DNA from: Acidimicrobiia bacterium
GTDB taxonomy: Bacteria > Actinomycetota > Acidimicrobiia > Spongiisociales > UBA5794
Reading direction: 5' to 3'
Assembly (NCBI GenBank): GCA_041393965.1
Contig: JAWKJB010000001.1
Coordinates: 838,510 to 902,509, forward strand
Length of the DNA stretch: 64,000 nt
Part shown: piece by piece, positions 28,216-37,032 of the stretch
Layout of the letters: the number at the start of each line of letters is the position of its first letter
How positions within the stretch are numbered: the stretch's first letter is position 1
The notes under the pieces: model-generated
Databases searched by the model: none
Seen by the model: only the letters and a program-made list of their open reading frames with translations
Told to the model about the DNA's origin: nothing
Position numbers and translations under genes: made by a program

Positions 28216-29157
28216 ATGGGATCCGACCAGCGAGAAGCGTTCGACAGCACGATCGCTGCCGACGACAAGATCGAACCACGCGATTGGATGCCAGACGCCT
28301 ACCGATCGATGCTCGTGCGCCAAATCGCACAGCATGCGCATTCGGAGGTGATCGGGATGCAACCGGAGGGCAACTGGATCACGAGGGCCCCGACGCTGCT
28401 GCGCAAGGCCATCCTCATCGCGAAGGTCCAGGACGAAGCCGGCCACGGCCTCTATCTCTACTCGGCCGCCGAGACCCTCGGCGTGTCCCGCGACGAGCTT
28501 CAGGAAAAGCTCCATTCGGGCCGCCACAAGTACTCGTCGATCTTCAACTACCCGACCCTGTCGTGGGCCGACATCGGCGCAATCGGTTGGCTCGTCGATG
28601 GGGCGGCGATCGTGAACCAGATCATGCTCCAAGGCACATCGTATGGTCCCTACGCGAGAGCCATGGTGCGCATCTGCAAGGAAGAGAGCTTCCACGCCCG
28701 GCAGGGCTATTCGATCCTCATGGCCCTCGCCAAAGGCACCGACTCCCAGCGTGCCATGCTCCAGGACGCCGTCAACCGGTGGTGGTGGCCGTCGCTCATG
28801 ATGTTCGGCCCTCACGACTCGGAGTCGACCCACACGGAGCAATCGATGGAATGGAAGATCAAGCGGATCTCCAACGACGATCTTCGCCAGATCTATGTGG
28901 ATCAAACGGTTCCGCAAGGCGACTACCTCGGGGTGACCTTTCCTGATCCGGAACTGCGGTTCGACGAGGAATCGGGACATTGGCGTTTCGGCGAGATCGA
29001 CTGGGACGAGTTCTGGGCTGTCGTCACCGGTGACGGCCCGATGAACCGTGAACGGATCGCCCACAAGAACAAGGCATGGGAAGACGGTGCGTGGGTGCGC
29101 GAAGCTGCGAGCGCCTACGCCGACAAGCGTGCCGCCGCTTCGACGAGGGTCGCGTGA
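28216..29157 (+). CDS. paaA: 1,2-phenylacetyl-CoA epoxidase, catalytic subunit A
   Basis: Di-iron monooxygenase subunit that epoxidises phenylacetyl-CoA, the ring-activating step of aerobic phenylacetate breakdown. 313 residues, normal for PaaA. The four-helix ferritin-like fold shows the metal motifs in KVQDEAGHGLYLYSA and ICKEESFHARQGY (E..H pairs), and the typical FGPHDSESTHTEQSMEWKIKR region. It heads a tightly packed operon with B, C, D, E and a TetR regulator; a strong GAGGAGG precedes the ATG. Confidence 0.95.
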   Translation: MGSDQREAFDSTIAADDKIEPRDWMPDAYRSMLVRQIAQHAHSEVIGMQPEGNWITRAPTLLRKAILIAKVQDEAGHGLYLYSAAETLGVSRDELQEKLHSGRHKYSSIFNYPTLSWADIGAIGWLVDGAAIVNQIMLQGTSYGPYARAMVRICKEESFHARQGYSILMALAKGTDSQRAMLQDAVNRWWWPSLMMFGPHDSESTHTEQSMEWKIKRISNDDLRQIYVDQTVPQGDYLGVTFPDPELRFDEESGHWRFGEIDWDEFWAVVTGDGPMNRERIAHKNKAWEDGAWVREAASAYADKRAAASTRVA

Positions 29158-29167
29158 GAGGACCGCA

Positions 29168-29509
29168 ATGAGCTACGAGGTACCGCTCGCCGAAGGCGAA
29201 ACGATCGAGGACATCTCGACCGGCGAACACCAGGTGACCGGATGGCAGCTGTGGGAGGTGTTCATGCGCCCCAAGCGCGGCCTCGCGTACACCCACTGCG
29301 GGTCCGTCCACGCCGCCGATGCCGAATCGGCGATTCTCAATGCCCGCGATGCCTACACGCGCCTCGGCGGGACGGCGAGCCTGTGGGTGGTGCCGTCGAG
29401 CGCCATCCACGCATCCGATGACCCGTCGTCGATGTTTGATCCTGCCGACGACAAGCCCTACCGACATCCGACCTTCTACGAGATCCCGGACGAGGTCGGG
29501 CAGCTGTGA
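29168..29509 (+). CDS. paaB: 1,2-phenylacetyl-CoA epoxidase, subunit B
   Basis: 113-residue small structural subunit that bridges the AC heterodimers. Family marks are WQLWEVFMRPKRGLAYTHCGSVHAADAE and NARDAYTRLGGTASLWVVPSSAI. The start at 29168 (MSYEVPLAEGE) lies 10 nt after paaA; an upstream in-frame ATG inside paaA has no homology. Its stop overlaps the paaC start as GTGA. Confidence 0.93.
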   Translation: MSYEVPLAEGETIEDISTGEHQVTGWQLWEVFMRPKRGLAYTHCGSVHAADAESAILNARDAYTRLGGTASLWVVPSSAIHASDDPSSMFDPADDKPYRHPTFYEIPDEVGQL

Positions 29510-30270
29510 CCGTGGCGACCGACACGGCCCTCGTCGGGTTCCTCGTGAGGCACGCTGACGACAACACCGTCATCGGGCAACGCCTCGCCGAGTATGTCTC
29601 GTCCGCCCCGGAGCTCGAGGAGGATCTCGCCGTTGCCAACAGCGCCCTTGACCACATCGGCGTCGCGATGCACCTCTACGAGTATGCAGCGGACCTCGAA
29701 GGTGGGGACGCGTCGGTCGACGGATTCGCGATGCTGCGCGACGAGCGTGACTACACGAACCTGCTCATCGTCGAACAGCCGAACACCGACTTTGCGCACA
29801 TCGTCGCGAGGAGCTTTCTCTTCGGCGTCTACCAGAAGCTCCTGTGGGAGCAACTGGGGGGATCATCCGACAACCGACTCGCAGGGATTGCGGCGCGGGC
29901 GCTGAAGGAGGCGACCTACCATGTCACGCACGCGCGGAGCTGGGTGGTGCGCCTCGGGGACGGGACGGCGACCAGCCACGACCGGATGCAGGCCGGCATC
30001 GACGAGATGTGGCGGTTCACCGCCGAGATGTTCGAACCGGTCGACAGTGACGCCGCCCTTGTCGATGCCGGAATGATCGGGGACATCAGCGCACAACGAG
30101 GGCGTTTCGACGCTGCGGTCGAAGATGCGTTGGTGGAGGGAACCCTCGACATCCCGACCGACCCCTATCAGGTGTCCGGAGGGCGGCACGGAAGGCACAC
30201 GGAGCATCTCGGTCACCTCCTGACCGAGATGCAGTGGCTTCACCGGTCGCATCCGGGGGCGTCGTGGTGA
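29506..30270 (+). CDS. paaC: 1,2-phenylacetyl-CoA epoxidase, structural subunit C
   Basis: 254-residue ferritin-like partner of PaaA that lacks a functional di-iron site. Recognised by FLVRHADDNTVIGQRLAEYVS, the DFAHIVARSFLFGVYQKLLWEQL helix and KEATYHVTHARSWVVRLGDGT. The GTG start shares the sequence GTGA with the paaB stop, so translation is coupled. Confidence 0.93.
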   Translation: MTVATDTALVGFLVRHADDNTVIGQRLAEYVSSAPELEEDLAVANSALDHIGVAMHLYEYAADLEGGDASVDGFAMLRDERDYTNLLIVEQPNTDFAHIVARSFLFGVYQKLLWEQLGGSSDNRLAGIAARALKEATYHVTHARSWVVRLGDGTATSHDRMQAGIDEMWRFTAEMFEPVDSDAALVDAGMIGDISAQRGRFDAAVEDALVEGTLDIPTDPYQVSGGRHGRHTEHLGHLLTEMQWLHRSHPGASW

Positions 30271-30743
30271 CGGTGGTTCCCACCGTTTCAGAGGTCGCGC
30301 GCATCCTCGACGAGGTCGTCGATCCCGACATTCCAGTCCTCACGATTGCCGACATCGGCATTCTCAGGGAGGTTTCGGTCGGCGACGACGGTGCCGTTGT
30401 CGTGGGGATCACACCCACCTATTCGGGATGTCCTGCACTGGCGGTCATCGAGGAGGACATCGTTGGGGCACTCCACCGGTCTGGGATCGACGATGTGCGG
30501 GTCGAGGTCCGCCACTTCCCGGCGTGGACCACCGAATGGCTCACGGACGATGCCAAACGCAAACTCGCGGGATTCGGGATCGCCCCACCCGACTCGGTCC
30601 TCGCCGTGGTGCCCGAGGTGCTCTGCCCACAGTGCTCGTCGGGGGGGACCACGAAGGTTTCCGAGTTCGGTTCCACGGCCTGCAAGTCGTTGTGGGTCTG
30701 CACCTCGTGTGGGGAGCCCTTCGACTACTTCAAGGCGATCTGA
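30267..30743 (+). CDS. paaD: Phenylacetate-CoA oxygenase assembly protein PaaD
   Basis: 158-residue MIP18/SufT-like (DUF59) protein needed to mature the epoxidase, probably for iron-sulfur insertion into PaaE. It has the DUF59 core (ILDEVVDPDIPVLTIADIGILREV, TPTYSGCPALAVIEEDI) and a C-terminal zinc-ribbon-like Cys set (CPQCSSGG, then CTSCGEPF). The GTG start at 30267 overlaps the paaC stop as GTGA and is preferred to an in-frame ATG at 30234. Its stop overlaps the next ATG as TGATG. Confidence 0.92.
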   Translation: MTVVPTVSEVARILDEVVDPDIPVLTIADIGILREVSVGDDGAVVVGITPTYSGCPALAVIEEDIVGALHRSGIDDVRVEVRHFPAWTTEWLTDDAKRKLAGFGIAPPDSVLAVVPEVLCPQCSSGGTTKVSEFGSTACKSLWVCTSCGEPFDYFKAI

Positions 30744-31819
30744 TGACGGTCACCGCGGTCGGCGCTGAATTCCATCCCGCTGTGGTGGCAGCCATCGAGC
30801 CGCTGACCAGCGACGCGGTGACCGTGTCGTTGGCCATCCCTGACGATCTGAGGACCCGATTCGACCATGTGCCGGGCCAGCACCTCATTCTTCGAGCGGT
30901 GATCGACGGTGAGGATGTTCGCAGGAGCTACTCGATCTGTTCGACGCCGGGTGCGGCAACGCCAAGCATCGGTGTCAAGCGCCTCCAAGGGGGCGTCTTT
31001 TCGACCTATGTGCACGAGCGCCTCAAGGTGGGGGACACGGTCGAGGTGACGCCGCCCACGGGCGACTTCGTGCTCGTCCCGAACCCTGCGAACCGCAACC
31101 ACTATGTCGCGATCGCTGCCGGGAGCGGCATCACACCGGTCCTGTCGATGATTCGCTCCGTGCTCGCGCAGGAGCCCATGTCGATGTTCACGCTCGTGTA
31201 CGGGAACCGCGACGGCGGTTCGGTGATGTTCCTCGATGAGCTCGATGCGCTCAAAGGCAGGCATCCTGATCGTTTCGCGCTCGTGCATGTCCTGAGCCGC
31301 GAAAGCCACGAAGTCGAGCTGTTCGAGGGCCGCATCGACGGTGCGAAGTTTGAGCGACTTCTCGCGACGATCATCGATGCACCTGCCGTTGCCGGCTGGT
31401 ACCTGTGTGGCCCCCGCGGCATGATCGACACCGTAGCGGGGGTTCTCGGCCACCATGGCGTTGCAGGGAACCTGATCCACGACGAGCTGTTCTATGCGGG
31501 GGAGGTCACCGAATCGACTGTCGCCGACGATGACGCAGAGGGGTCGTCGGTGAGGTTCACCCTCCGTGGGCGTACCTCGACGGCGATCGTTGCAACCGAC
31601 GGCGCCCCGATCCTCGACCATGTGCTTGCGATCAGGCCGGACGGTCCGTACTCGTGCCGATCGGGCGCGTGTGCGTCGTGCCGTGCGAAGGTCATACGCG
31701 GGGAGGTGCGCATGGACCGCAACTGGAGCCTCTCAGGAACCGAGGTCGAAGCGGGACACATTCTGACCTGCCAGGCACATCCCGTCACCGATGTCGTCGA
31801 GCTGACCTACGACCTGTGA
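30743..31819 (+). CDS. paaE: Phenylacetyl-CoA epoxidase reductase PaaE
   Basis: 358-residue reductase that feeds NADPH electrons to PaaA. It has a FAD domain (RRSYSICST), an NAD(P) domain (IAAGSGITPVLSMIRSVL, WYLCGPRGMID) and a C-terminal plant-type [2Fe-2S] domain (SCRSGACASCRAKV, with the fourth Cys in LTCQAHP). The start at 30743 overlaps the paaD stop; a long upstream extension in the same frame runs through paaD and is not real. The stop shares GTGA with the regulator gene. Confidence 0.93.
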   Translation: MTVTAVGAEFHPAVVAAIEPLTSDAVTVSLAIPDDLRTRFDHVPGQHLILRAVIDGEDVRRSYSICSTPGAATPSIGVKRLQGGVFSTYVHERLKVGDTVEVTPPTGDFVLVPNPANRNHYVAIAAGSGITPVLSMIRSVLAQEPMSMFTLVYGNRDGGSVMFLDELDALKGRHPDRFALVHVLSRESHEVELFEGRIDGAKFERLLATIIDAPAVAGWYLCGPRGMIDTVAGVLGHHGVAGNLIHDELFYAGEVTESTVADDDAEGSSVRFTLRGRTSTAIVATDGAPILDHVLAIRPDGPYSCRSGACASCRAKVIRGEVRMDRNWSLSGTEVEAGHILTCQAHPVTDVVELTYDL

Positions 31820-32385
31820 GCAGGCTCACCCGCGACGACATCGTGGTGGCGTCAGGCAGGCGTTTCGCCACCCACGGATACCACGGAACCTCGATGCGCG
31901 ACCTCGGCAACGATCTCGGCATCCTCGGCTCGTCGATCTATGCCCATGTTGGGGGAAAGCAGGAGCTGTTGGTTGCCGTGGTCGAGCGCGCGTCGGAGCT
32001 GTTCCGCACCTCTGCGGCGGTCGCTGTCGAGGCCGGTGGCGGTCCTGCCGAGACGCTGCAACTGCTCATCTCGGGCCACATCGATGTGCTCGTGGACCAC
32101 GCCGACGAAGCGGCAACCTTTCTCAGCGAGGCCGACTTCCTCGAACAACCCGCGCGGCGACGGATCACGAGGGTACGAGATACCTACGAGGCGGTGTTCA
32201 GGGACACGATCGCCGCCGGGGTCGAATCGGGGGTATTCCGCGCCGATGCGGATCCGACGCTTTCGGGGATCTATGTGCTGTCGTTGCTCAATGCGGTCCA
32301 GCGGTGGTTCCGTGACAACGGAAGGCTCGGCAGAGCAGACCTCGCCGCGGACATGTACCGGTTCGTGCTGAAAGGGCTCAGGTAG
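31816..32385 (+). CDS. TetR-family regulator, probable PaaR repressor of the operon
   Basis: 189-residue TetR protein. The N-terminal HTH is FATHGYHGTSMRDLGNDLGILGSSIYAHVGGKQELL; the C-terminal ligand domain is helical and unassigned. It overlaps paaE by 4 nt (GTGA), so it is made with the enzymes it probably controls. TetR-type PaaR repressors in other bacteria are released by phenylacetyl-CoA. The matching operator at 28174-28187 and this position make autorepression of the whole operon likely, though direct proof is lacking. Confidence 0.85.
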   Translation: MSRLTRDDIVVASGRRFATHGYHGTSMRDLGNDLGILGSSIYAHVGGKQELLVAVVERASELFRTSAAVAVEAGGGPAETLQLLISGHIDVLVDHADEAATFLSEADFLEQPARRRITRVRDTYEAVFRDTIAAGVESGVFRADADPTLSGIYVLSLLNAVQRWFRDNGRLGRADLAADMYRFVLKGLR

Positions 32386-32508
32386 CCTCTTCCGTGTCGA
32401 CCGTGGCCACCGGAGCCGCGTGGAATGCACGCCGCGAATGAAACCCGCCCGGAATGCCTCCGGAATGCACCGGTCGAGCCGTCGGTTGCTGCAATCGGAG
32501 GTCGCGTG

Positions 32509-33006
32509 ATGGAGCCGTTCGACATTGCCGCGCTGATGCTGCGGTCGGTACTCGGTGTGGTCATGCTGGCCCACGGGGTGAAACATGCGCGGGGTCGGGT
32601 CAAGACCAGCCGCTGGTTCGGATCCATCGGATTCAGGTCACCACAGATGCAGTGGTTGGCGTCGACGGTCACCGAGATCGGTGTCGGTGTGATGCTGATC
32701 GTCGGTTTTGGCACATCGTTGGCGGTTGCGGGCCTGATCGGCATCATGACCGTGGCGTTTGTCGCGGTGCACCGCGCAGCGGGCTTCTGGATCACGGCAC
32801 GCCCCGACGAGGGCTACGAGTATGTGCTGACGCTGGCGGTGGTGGCCGCGGCCTTGGCGATGATCGGTCCGGGGGAGGTATCGCTCGACCACGCGTGGGG
32901 TGTGGATGTGTTGTTGGACGGTTGGTATGGGCTTGGCGCCGCAGCGGTCGGTGTCACCGTGGCGCTTGCGCAGCTCGCGGTGTTCTATCGACCTGGCGAG
33001 CGATGA
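32509..33006 (+). CDS. DoxX-family membrane protein
   Basis: 165 residues with four predicted helices. The DoxX pattern is clear: LMLRSVLGVVMLAHGVKHARG, WLASTVTEIGVGVMLIVGFGTSLAVAGLIGIMTVAF and a Trp-rich loop. DoxX proteins are linked to thiol or quinone redox balance (in mycobacteria with a thiosulfurtransferase and superoxide dismutase), but no partner is adjacent here. The ATG at 32509 has GGAGG 8 nt upstream. Confidence 0.8.
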   Translation: MEPFDIAALMLRSVLGVVMLAHGVKHARGRVKTSRWFGSIGFRSPQMQWLASTVTEIGVGVMLIVGFGTSLAVAGLIGIMTVAFVAVHRAAGFWITARPDEGYEYVLTLAVVAAALAMIGPGEVSLDHAWGVDVLLDGWYGLGAAAVGVTVALAQLAVFYRPGER

Positions 33007-33012
33007 CGACCC

Positions 33013-33180
33013 CTACTTGCGAGAGGTGCCGTAGTTCATGTTCCGCAGACGGGCCTCGACGGTGTCGGGATCCTCGTACTTGGTGTCCTTGGACAGCAGC
33101 GACTTCATGCGGCCGTTGACATTGTCGTCGTAGGCGCGATCGGCTTTCCTGTCCTCGGAATCGCGTTTGAACAGCCTCAT
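33013..33180 (-). CDS. Small charged protein of 55 residues, unknown
   Basis: A short open frame on the minus strand starting MRLFKRDSEDRKADRAYD and ending MNYGTSRK. It is rich in Asp, Arg and Lys, with no membrane segment or signal peptide. The frame closes 6 nt after the DoxX stop on the other strand, and its ATG is 69 nt downstream of the ComB-like gene on the same strand, so it may be the last gene of that unit. There is no recognised family; the evidence is position, normal codon choice and fit to the gap. Confidence 0.5.
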   Translation of the reverse strand: MRLFKRDSEDRKADRAYDDNVNGRMKSLLSKDTKYEDPDTVEARLRNMNYGTSRK

Positions 33181-33249
33181 AGGGTTCTATCGGAGGAGAT
33201 CGGGCTCACCTTGAGCGGTCCCGGAAGGGCGCGAATTCTTTCCTGGGAC

Positions 33250-33975
33250 TCATGTGCTTGCTTGCGACGCATGCCTTTCTGGGTCTGATGTGGACGGGTC
33301 GACGCGGCGCAGCCGGGCAACACCTTCCGCCCACGGTGTGGCGCGCATTGCGAAGGCGAAGCGATCGACCTGGGTGCACAGCTCCACATCGTCGGCATGG
33401 GACCACGCAGCATCCCGGAGGCGGGCTGCCGAGGCGCCCGCTTTGACGGCTTGAGCCACGGCGGCGGGGTCGCCGGTGCCGCCCAACAGGTCCGCGAGCA
33501 AAGCGGCGGTCAGGTCGTCGTCGTCGGTCGGCGTCGTCCCGTTGCGACCACTCGCCACAATCGAGATCTCCGGCGCCGCATGGACCGCCTTCGCGGTGGC
33601 TGTCGCAACGACAAGGCTTGCAGCGAACACCGGCTCGGGAGTTGCCCCGATGGCGGCGAGGACGCAGCGGGTGCCGGCACTTGTGCGTTGGATCACGACG
33701 CGGTCCGCAAGGTCGGCCTCGAGCACCTCCGCAGGTGAGTTGCCGAGGTCGAAGTCGTCGGGACGCCGGCCCCGTTCCTCCCCACACAACACCGCCCCCG
33801 GGATGCCCCCGGCGAGGTTCCTCGCACGGTCGAGCGTGTCGGTGAGGTAGTGGCGTTCGACCCCGGATGCCTGGATGAACGCAGCGGTCGCAAAAGCCCG
33901 GAAGGTGTCGACGACGACCGCGGTGCCCGTTGCGGCCGAGGCACCTTCGATTCCTGCGAGGTGGTGGATCATCAT
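33250..33975 (-). CDS. 2-phosphosulfolactate phosphatase family protein (ComB-like)
   Basis: About 241 residues. ComB removes phosphate from 2-phosphosulfolactate in coenzyme M and sulfolactate synthesis; bacterial homologues are common and often of unknown substrate. Family signatures are VVVDTFRAFATAAF, VLCGEERGRRPDDFDLGNSPAEV, IQRTSAGTRCVLAA and SIVASGRNGTTPTDDDDLTAALLA. The start is uncertain: MMIHHLAGIEG at 33975 fits the family; a GTG at 33993 is also open. No other sulfolactate genes are nearby. Confidence 0.82.
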   Translation of the reverse strand: MMIHHLAGIEGASAATGTAVVVDTFRAFATAAFIQASGVERHYLTDTLDRARNLAGGIPGAVLCGEERGRRPDDFDLGNSPAEVLEADLADRVVIQRTSAGTRCVLAAIGATPEPVFAASLVVATATAKAVHAAPEISIVASGRNGTTPTDDDDLTAALLADLLGGTGDPAAVAQAVKAGASAARLRDAAWSHADDVELCTQVDRFAFAMRATPWAEGVARLRRVDPSTSDPERHASQAST

Positions 33976-34051
33976 GCCGGGAGTGTCGCACACTCACCGT
34001 CCGACGGGCCCCCGCCGACGGGGTAGGGTGCACCGGGCGGAAGGGAGAGCC

Positions 34052-34909
34052 ATGGACAAGCAGCGGGCGACCGTCAACGGGAAGGCGATGGCCTATGTCG
34101 AGGCCGGACATGGGGAACCGATCGTGTTCCTCCACGGCAACCCGACATCGTCGCATCTGTGGCGCAACATCATCCCACACCTGTCCGACGGCTACCGGTG
34201 CATTGCCCCTGACCTGATCGGGATGGGGGACTCCGACAAGCTCGACGACGCGGGGCCGGGGTCGTATCGCTTGGTTGAGCACCGCGAGTACCTCGATGGC
34301 CTTCTCGAGGCCCTCGATCTCGGGGATCGGGTGACCCTTGTGGTCCATGATTGGGGGTCCGCACTCGGATTCGACTGGGCCAACCGCCACCGGGACCGAG
34401 TTGTCGGTATCGCCTACATGGAGGCTCTCGTGATGCCGGTGTCGTGGGACGACTGGCCGGATGCTGCGACTTCGATCTTCCAGGCGATGCGATCCGACGC
34501 AGGTGAGTCCATCGTGATCGACAAGAACATCTTCGTCGAACGGATCCTCCCCGCCTCCGTGCTCGACCCGATCGCGGAGACCGACCTTGCGGTGTACCGC
34601 GCACCGTATGTCGACGGGGGAGAGACACGAAGGCCAACCCTGACATGGCCCCGCGAGATTCCGATCGATGGCGAACCTGCCGATGTCGTCGACATCGTCG
34701 AGGAGTACGGTGCATGGCTCGCTGCGAGCGACCTCCCGAAGCTGTTCATCAACGCCGATCCGGGGATGATCCTCACAGGGCGACCGCGGGAGTTCTGCCG
34801 GACCTGGCCGAACCAATCCGAGGTCACCGTGCGGGGGCTCCACTTCATCCAAGAGGACTCACCGGTCGAGATCGCGGCGGCGATCCGCCGATGGCGGGAC
34901 GACCTGTAA
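34052..34909 (+). CDS. Haloalkane dehalogenase
   Basis: Alpha/beta-hydrolase of 285 residues that hydrolyses carbon-halogen bonds to alcohol and halide. The complete subfamily II set is visible: nucleophile Asp100 in VVHDWGSALGF with Trp101 as halide ligand, Asn30 in FLHGNPTSSHLWRN, Glu124 in YMEALV, and His264 in GLHFIQEDSP. The closest known relatives are the LinB/DhaA type. It is a single gene with AAGGGAGAG before the ATG; no haloacid or haloalcohol genes accompany it, so the physiological substrate is open. Confidence 0.93.
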   Translation: MDKQRATVNGKAMAYVEAGHGEPIVFLHGNPTSSHLWRNIIPHLSDGYRCIAPDLIGMGDSDKLDDAGPGSYRLVEHREYLDGLLEALDLGDRVTLVVHDWGSALGFDWANRHRDRVVGIAYMEALVMPVSWDDWPDAATSIFQAMRSDAGESIVIDKNIFVERILPASVLDPIAETDLAVYRAPYVDGGETRRPTLTWPREIPIDGEPADVVDIVEEYGAWLAASDLPKLFINADPGMILTGRPREFCRTWPNQSEVTVRGLHFIQEDSPVEIAAAIRRWRDDL

Positions 34910-34961
34910 CCGACTCACCCCGCTGGTGGGTTGTGGTTCCAAGAGCGGAGGTGTTGTTTCC

Positions 34962-34967
34962 TATCCT
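34962..34967 (+). promoter_or_regulatory. -10 box of the Yip1-family gene
   Basis: TATCCT ends 6 nt before the GTG at 34974; it decides this start over an in-frame ATG at 34926. Confidence 0.4.
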
Positions 34968-34973
34968 CGCATC

Positions 34974-35492
34974 GTGCTACGCAACGCCCTTCGGGCCGTC
35001 CTGTTGGATGTCGACTTCTACAACCGCGCCGAGATCGACACCCGCGTCACCTGGCAGGCCGGTCTCATCGTCATCGTCGCCTCGGGCTTCGCCGCGGTCG
35101 GGTCGGCCGTTGCCCTCGACGATGCCAGTGTCGTTGCGACCGTTGCTGGGGGGGTTCTCACCGGGATCACTGGTTGGATTCTGTGGAGCCTCGCATCGTG
35201 GCTGATCGGGACGCGAGTCTTCGGAGGCGAGGCAACCTTTGGTGCGATGCTGCGCGTCATCGGGTTCGCCTTCACCCCGCTTGCGATCGGCATCGTTCCT
35301 TGGCTCGGGTTCCCGGGAGCTGCGTGGATGCTCGTCGCCGCGGTCGTCGCCTTCCGGGAGGGTCTCGACATCTCGACTGCGAAAGCCATCGCCACGATGG
35401 CGATCGGGTGGGGCCTGTGGCTCGGGACGACGGTTCTGCTCAACATCGTGCTCGACTTCAACCTGGATCCATCATGGCCCTTTCCGAGCTAG
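34974..35492 (+). CDS. Yip1-family membrane protein
   Basis: 172 residues beginning VLRNALRAVLLDVDFYNR, with about five hydrophobic segments. The GGVLTGITGWILWSLASWLIGTRVFGGEATFGAMLRVIGFAFTPLAIG stretch is typical of Yip1 (DUF1282) proteins. Their bacterial role is unknown. It lies 64 nt after the dehalogenase but has its own -10 box. Confidence 0.75.
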   Translation: MLRNALRAVLLDVDFYNRAEIDTRVTWQAGLIVIVASGFAAVGSAVALDDASVVATVAGGVLTGITGWILWSLASWLIGTRVFGGEATFGAMLRVIGFAFTPLAIGIVPWLGFPGAAWMLVAAVVAFREGLDISTAKAIATMAIGWGLWLGTTVLLNIVLDFNLDPSWPFPS

Positions 35493-35622
35493 CAGATAGC
35501 GTGTATTGGGTCAGGAAGAGACGCCGCGGTGCCTCGATGCCGTCGCAACCCGGCATCGGCACATCCGTCCGCGCGGGATCAAGCGCCAGCTTGTCGGCGA
35601 TAGCAACTCCCACCTCCCGGTC

Positions 35623-37011
35623 ATGAGCGAGTATGACGCAGCCGTCGTGGGGTCGGGTCCCAATGGGCTCGCCGCGGCGATCGAACTTGCGCGTTCGGGC
35701 CGCTCGGTGTTGCTCGTCGAAGCGGCAGACGAAGTTGGCGGCGGAACCAGAACGGCCGAAATCACTTTGCCGGGGTTCCATCACGATGTTTGTTCGGCAA
35801 TTCATCCCGCGGCCGTGGCTTCCCCCTACTTCGACGAGATCGACCTCGATGTGGACTGGATCCAGCCCCCGATCCCGTTTGCCCACCCACTCGACGGAGG
35901 CAGAGCCGCAGGCCTCCGTCGTTCCGTCGCCGAGACCGCAGCTGGACTCGGTACCGACGGGAAACCGTACCGCAGGCTCATGACCCCATTCGTCGAGCGC
36001 ATCGATGAGTCGGTGAGCGTGGCCTTTGGGCCGGTGACGATCCCACCGCCACACCTGCGTACCTTTACCCGGCTCGGGTTGATCGGCGGCCTTCCGGTGT
36101 CGGTTCTCTCAAGGAGATTCCGTACCGACAGTGGGAGGGCGCTGCTGGCCGGAGTGGCCGCGCATGCCATCGCTGATTTCCATGTCACAGCAACATCTGC
36201 GGTTGCACTGATGCTGGCGGCGATCGGGCACACGCACGGTTGGCCGCTCGCGAGGGGAGGATCCAGGGCAATTGCGCGGGCGCTCTCGGAGCGGTTCGTC
36301 GCTCTTGGCGGGGCAATCGAGCTCGGGCGAAGGGTCACCGATGTGGATGAGCTGTCAGCCGACCTGGTGTTGCTCGATGTGATGCCCCCTGCGGCACTCG
36401 CGATGGCGCGGCATCGTCTGTCGCCGTCGGTGATCCGACATCTGGCTCGTTGGCGGCCAGGACCGGGTGTATTCAAGGTCGATTGGGCCCTCGATGGCCC
36501 AATACCCTGGTCGGATCCGATCAGTGGCGGTGCGGGGACGGTGCACCTTGGTGGGAGCTACGACGAGGTACGGCTGGCAGAGCACACCGTGGCGCAAGGC
36601 AGGCACCCCGATCGACCTTTCGTGCTGCTTGCGCAACCGTCGCTGTTCGACGACCGTCGGGCCCCCGCAGGCAAACATACCGCCTGGGCATACTGCCATG
36701 TGCCGAACGGTTCCGGAGCTGACATGACCGGGGCCATCGAGCAACAGGTCGAACGGTTTGCTCCCGGCTTTCGAGACCTCGTATTGGCCCGAGCGACTCG
36801 CACCACGACGGAGTATCAGGCGTACAACCCGAACCTCGTCGGTGGCGACATCGGAGGTGGTGCGTACGGGTTGCGGAAGGTGCTCCAGATCGGGAGAACC
36901 GGTCCGTACGATCTCGGTGGTGGCATCTTTCTCTGCTCGTCTGCCACGCCGCCGGGAGCTGGTGTCCACGGCATGTGTGGCTACCACGCCGCCCGCGCCG
37001 CTCTGGGGTGA
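35623..37011 (+). CDS. Phytoene desaturase-like FAD-dependent oxidoreductase
   Basis: 462-residue flavoprotein of the CrtI/amine-oxidase superfamily. The N-terminal Rossmann motif is AAVVGSGPNGLAAAIELARSG followed by VLLVEAADEVGGGTRT; the C-terminal FAD-binding part is GGGIFLCSSATPPGAGVHGMCGYHAA. The catalytic substrate is not evident, and no carotenoid genes adjoin it. The start at 35623 matches the onset of homology; the 130-nt gap upstream holds nothing else I can name. It converges with the flippase-like gene. Confidence 0.85.
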   Translation: MSEYDAAVVGSGPNGLAAAIELARSGRSVLLVEAADEVGGGTRTAEITLPGFHHDVCSAIHPAAVASPYFDEIDLDVDWIQPPIPFAHPLDGGRAAGLRRSVAETAAGLGTDGKPYRRLMTPFVERIDESVSVAFGPVTIPPPHLRTFTRLGLIGGLPVSVLSRRFRTDSGRALLAGVAAHAIADFHVTATSAVALMLAAIGHTHGWPLARGGSRAIARALSERFVALGGAIELGRRVTDVDELSADLVLLDVMPPAALAMARHRLSPSVIRHLARWRPGPGVFKVDWALDGPIPWSDPISGGAGTVHLGGSYDEVRLAEHTVAQGRHPDRPFVLLAQPSLFDDRRAPAGKHTAWAYCHVPNGSGADMTGAIEQQVERFAPGFRDLVLARATRTTTEYQAYNPNLVGGDIGGGAYGLRKVLQIGRTGPYDLGGGIFLCSSATPPGAGVHGMCGYHAARAALG

Positions 37012-37032
37012 ATGTGCCGCCGAGCATACCGA

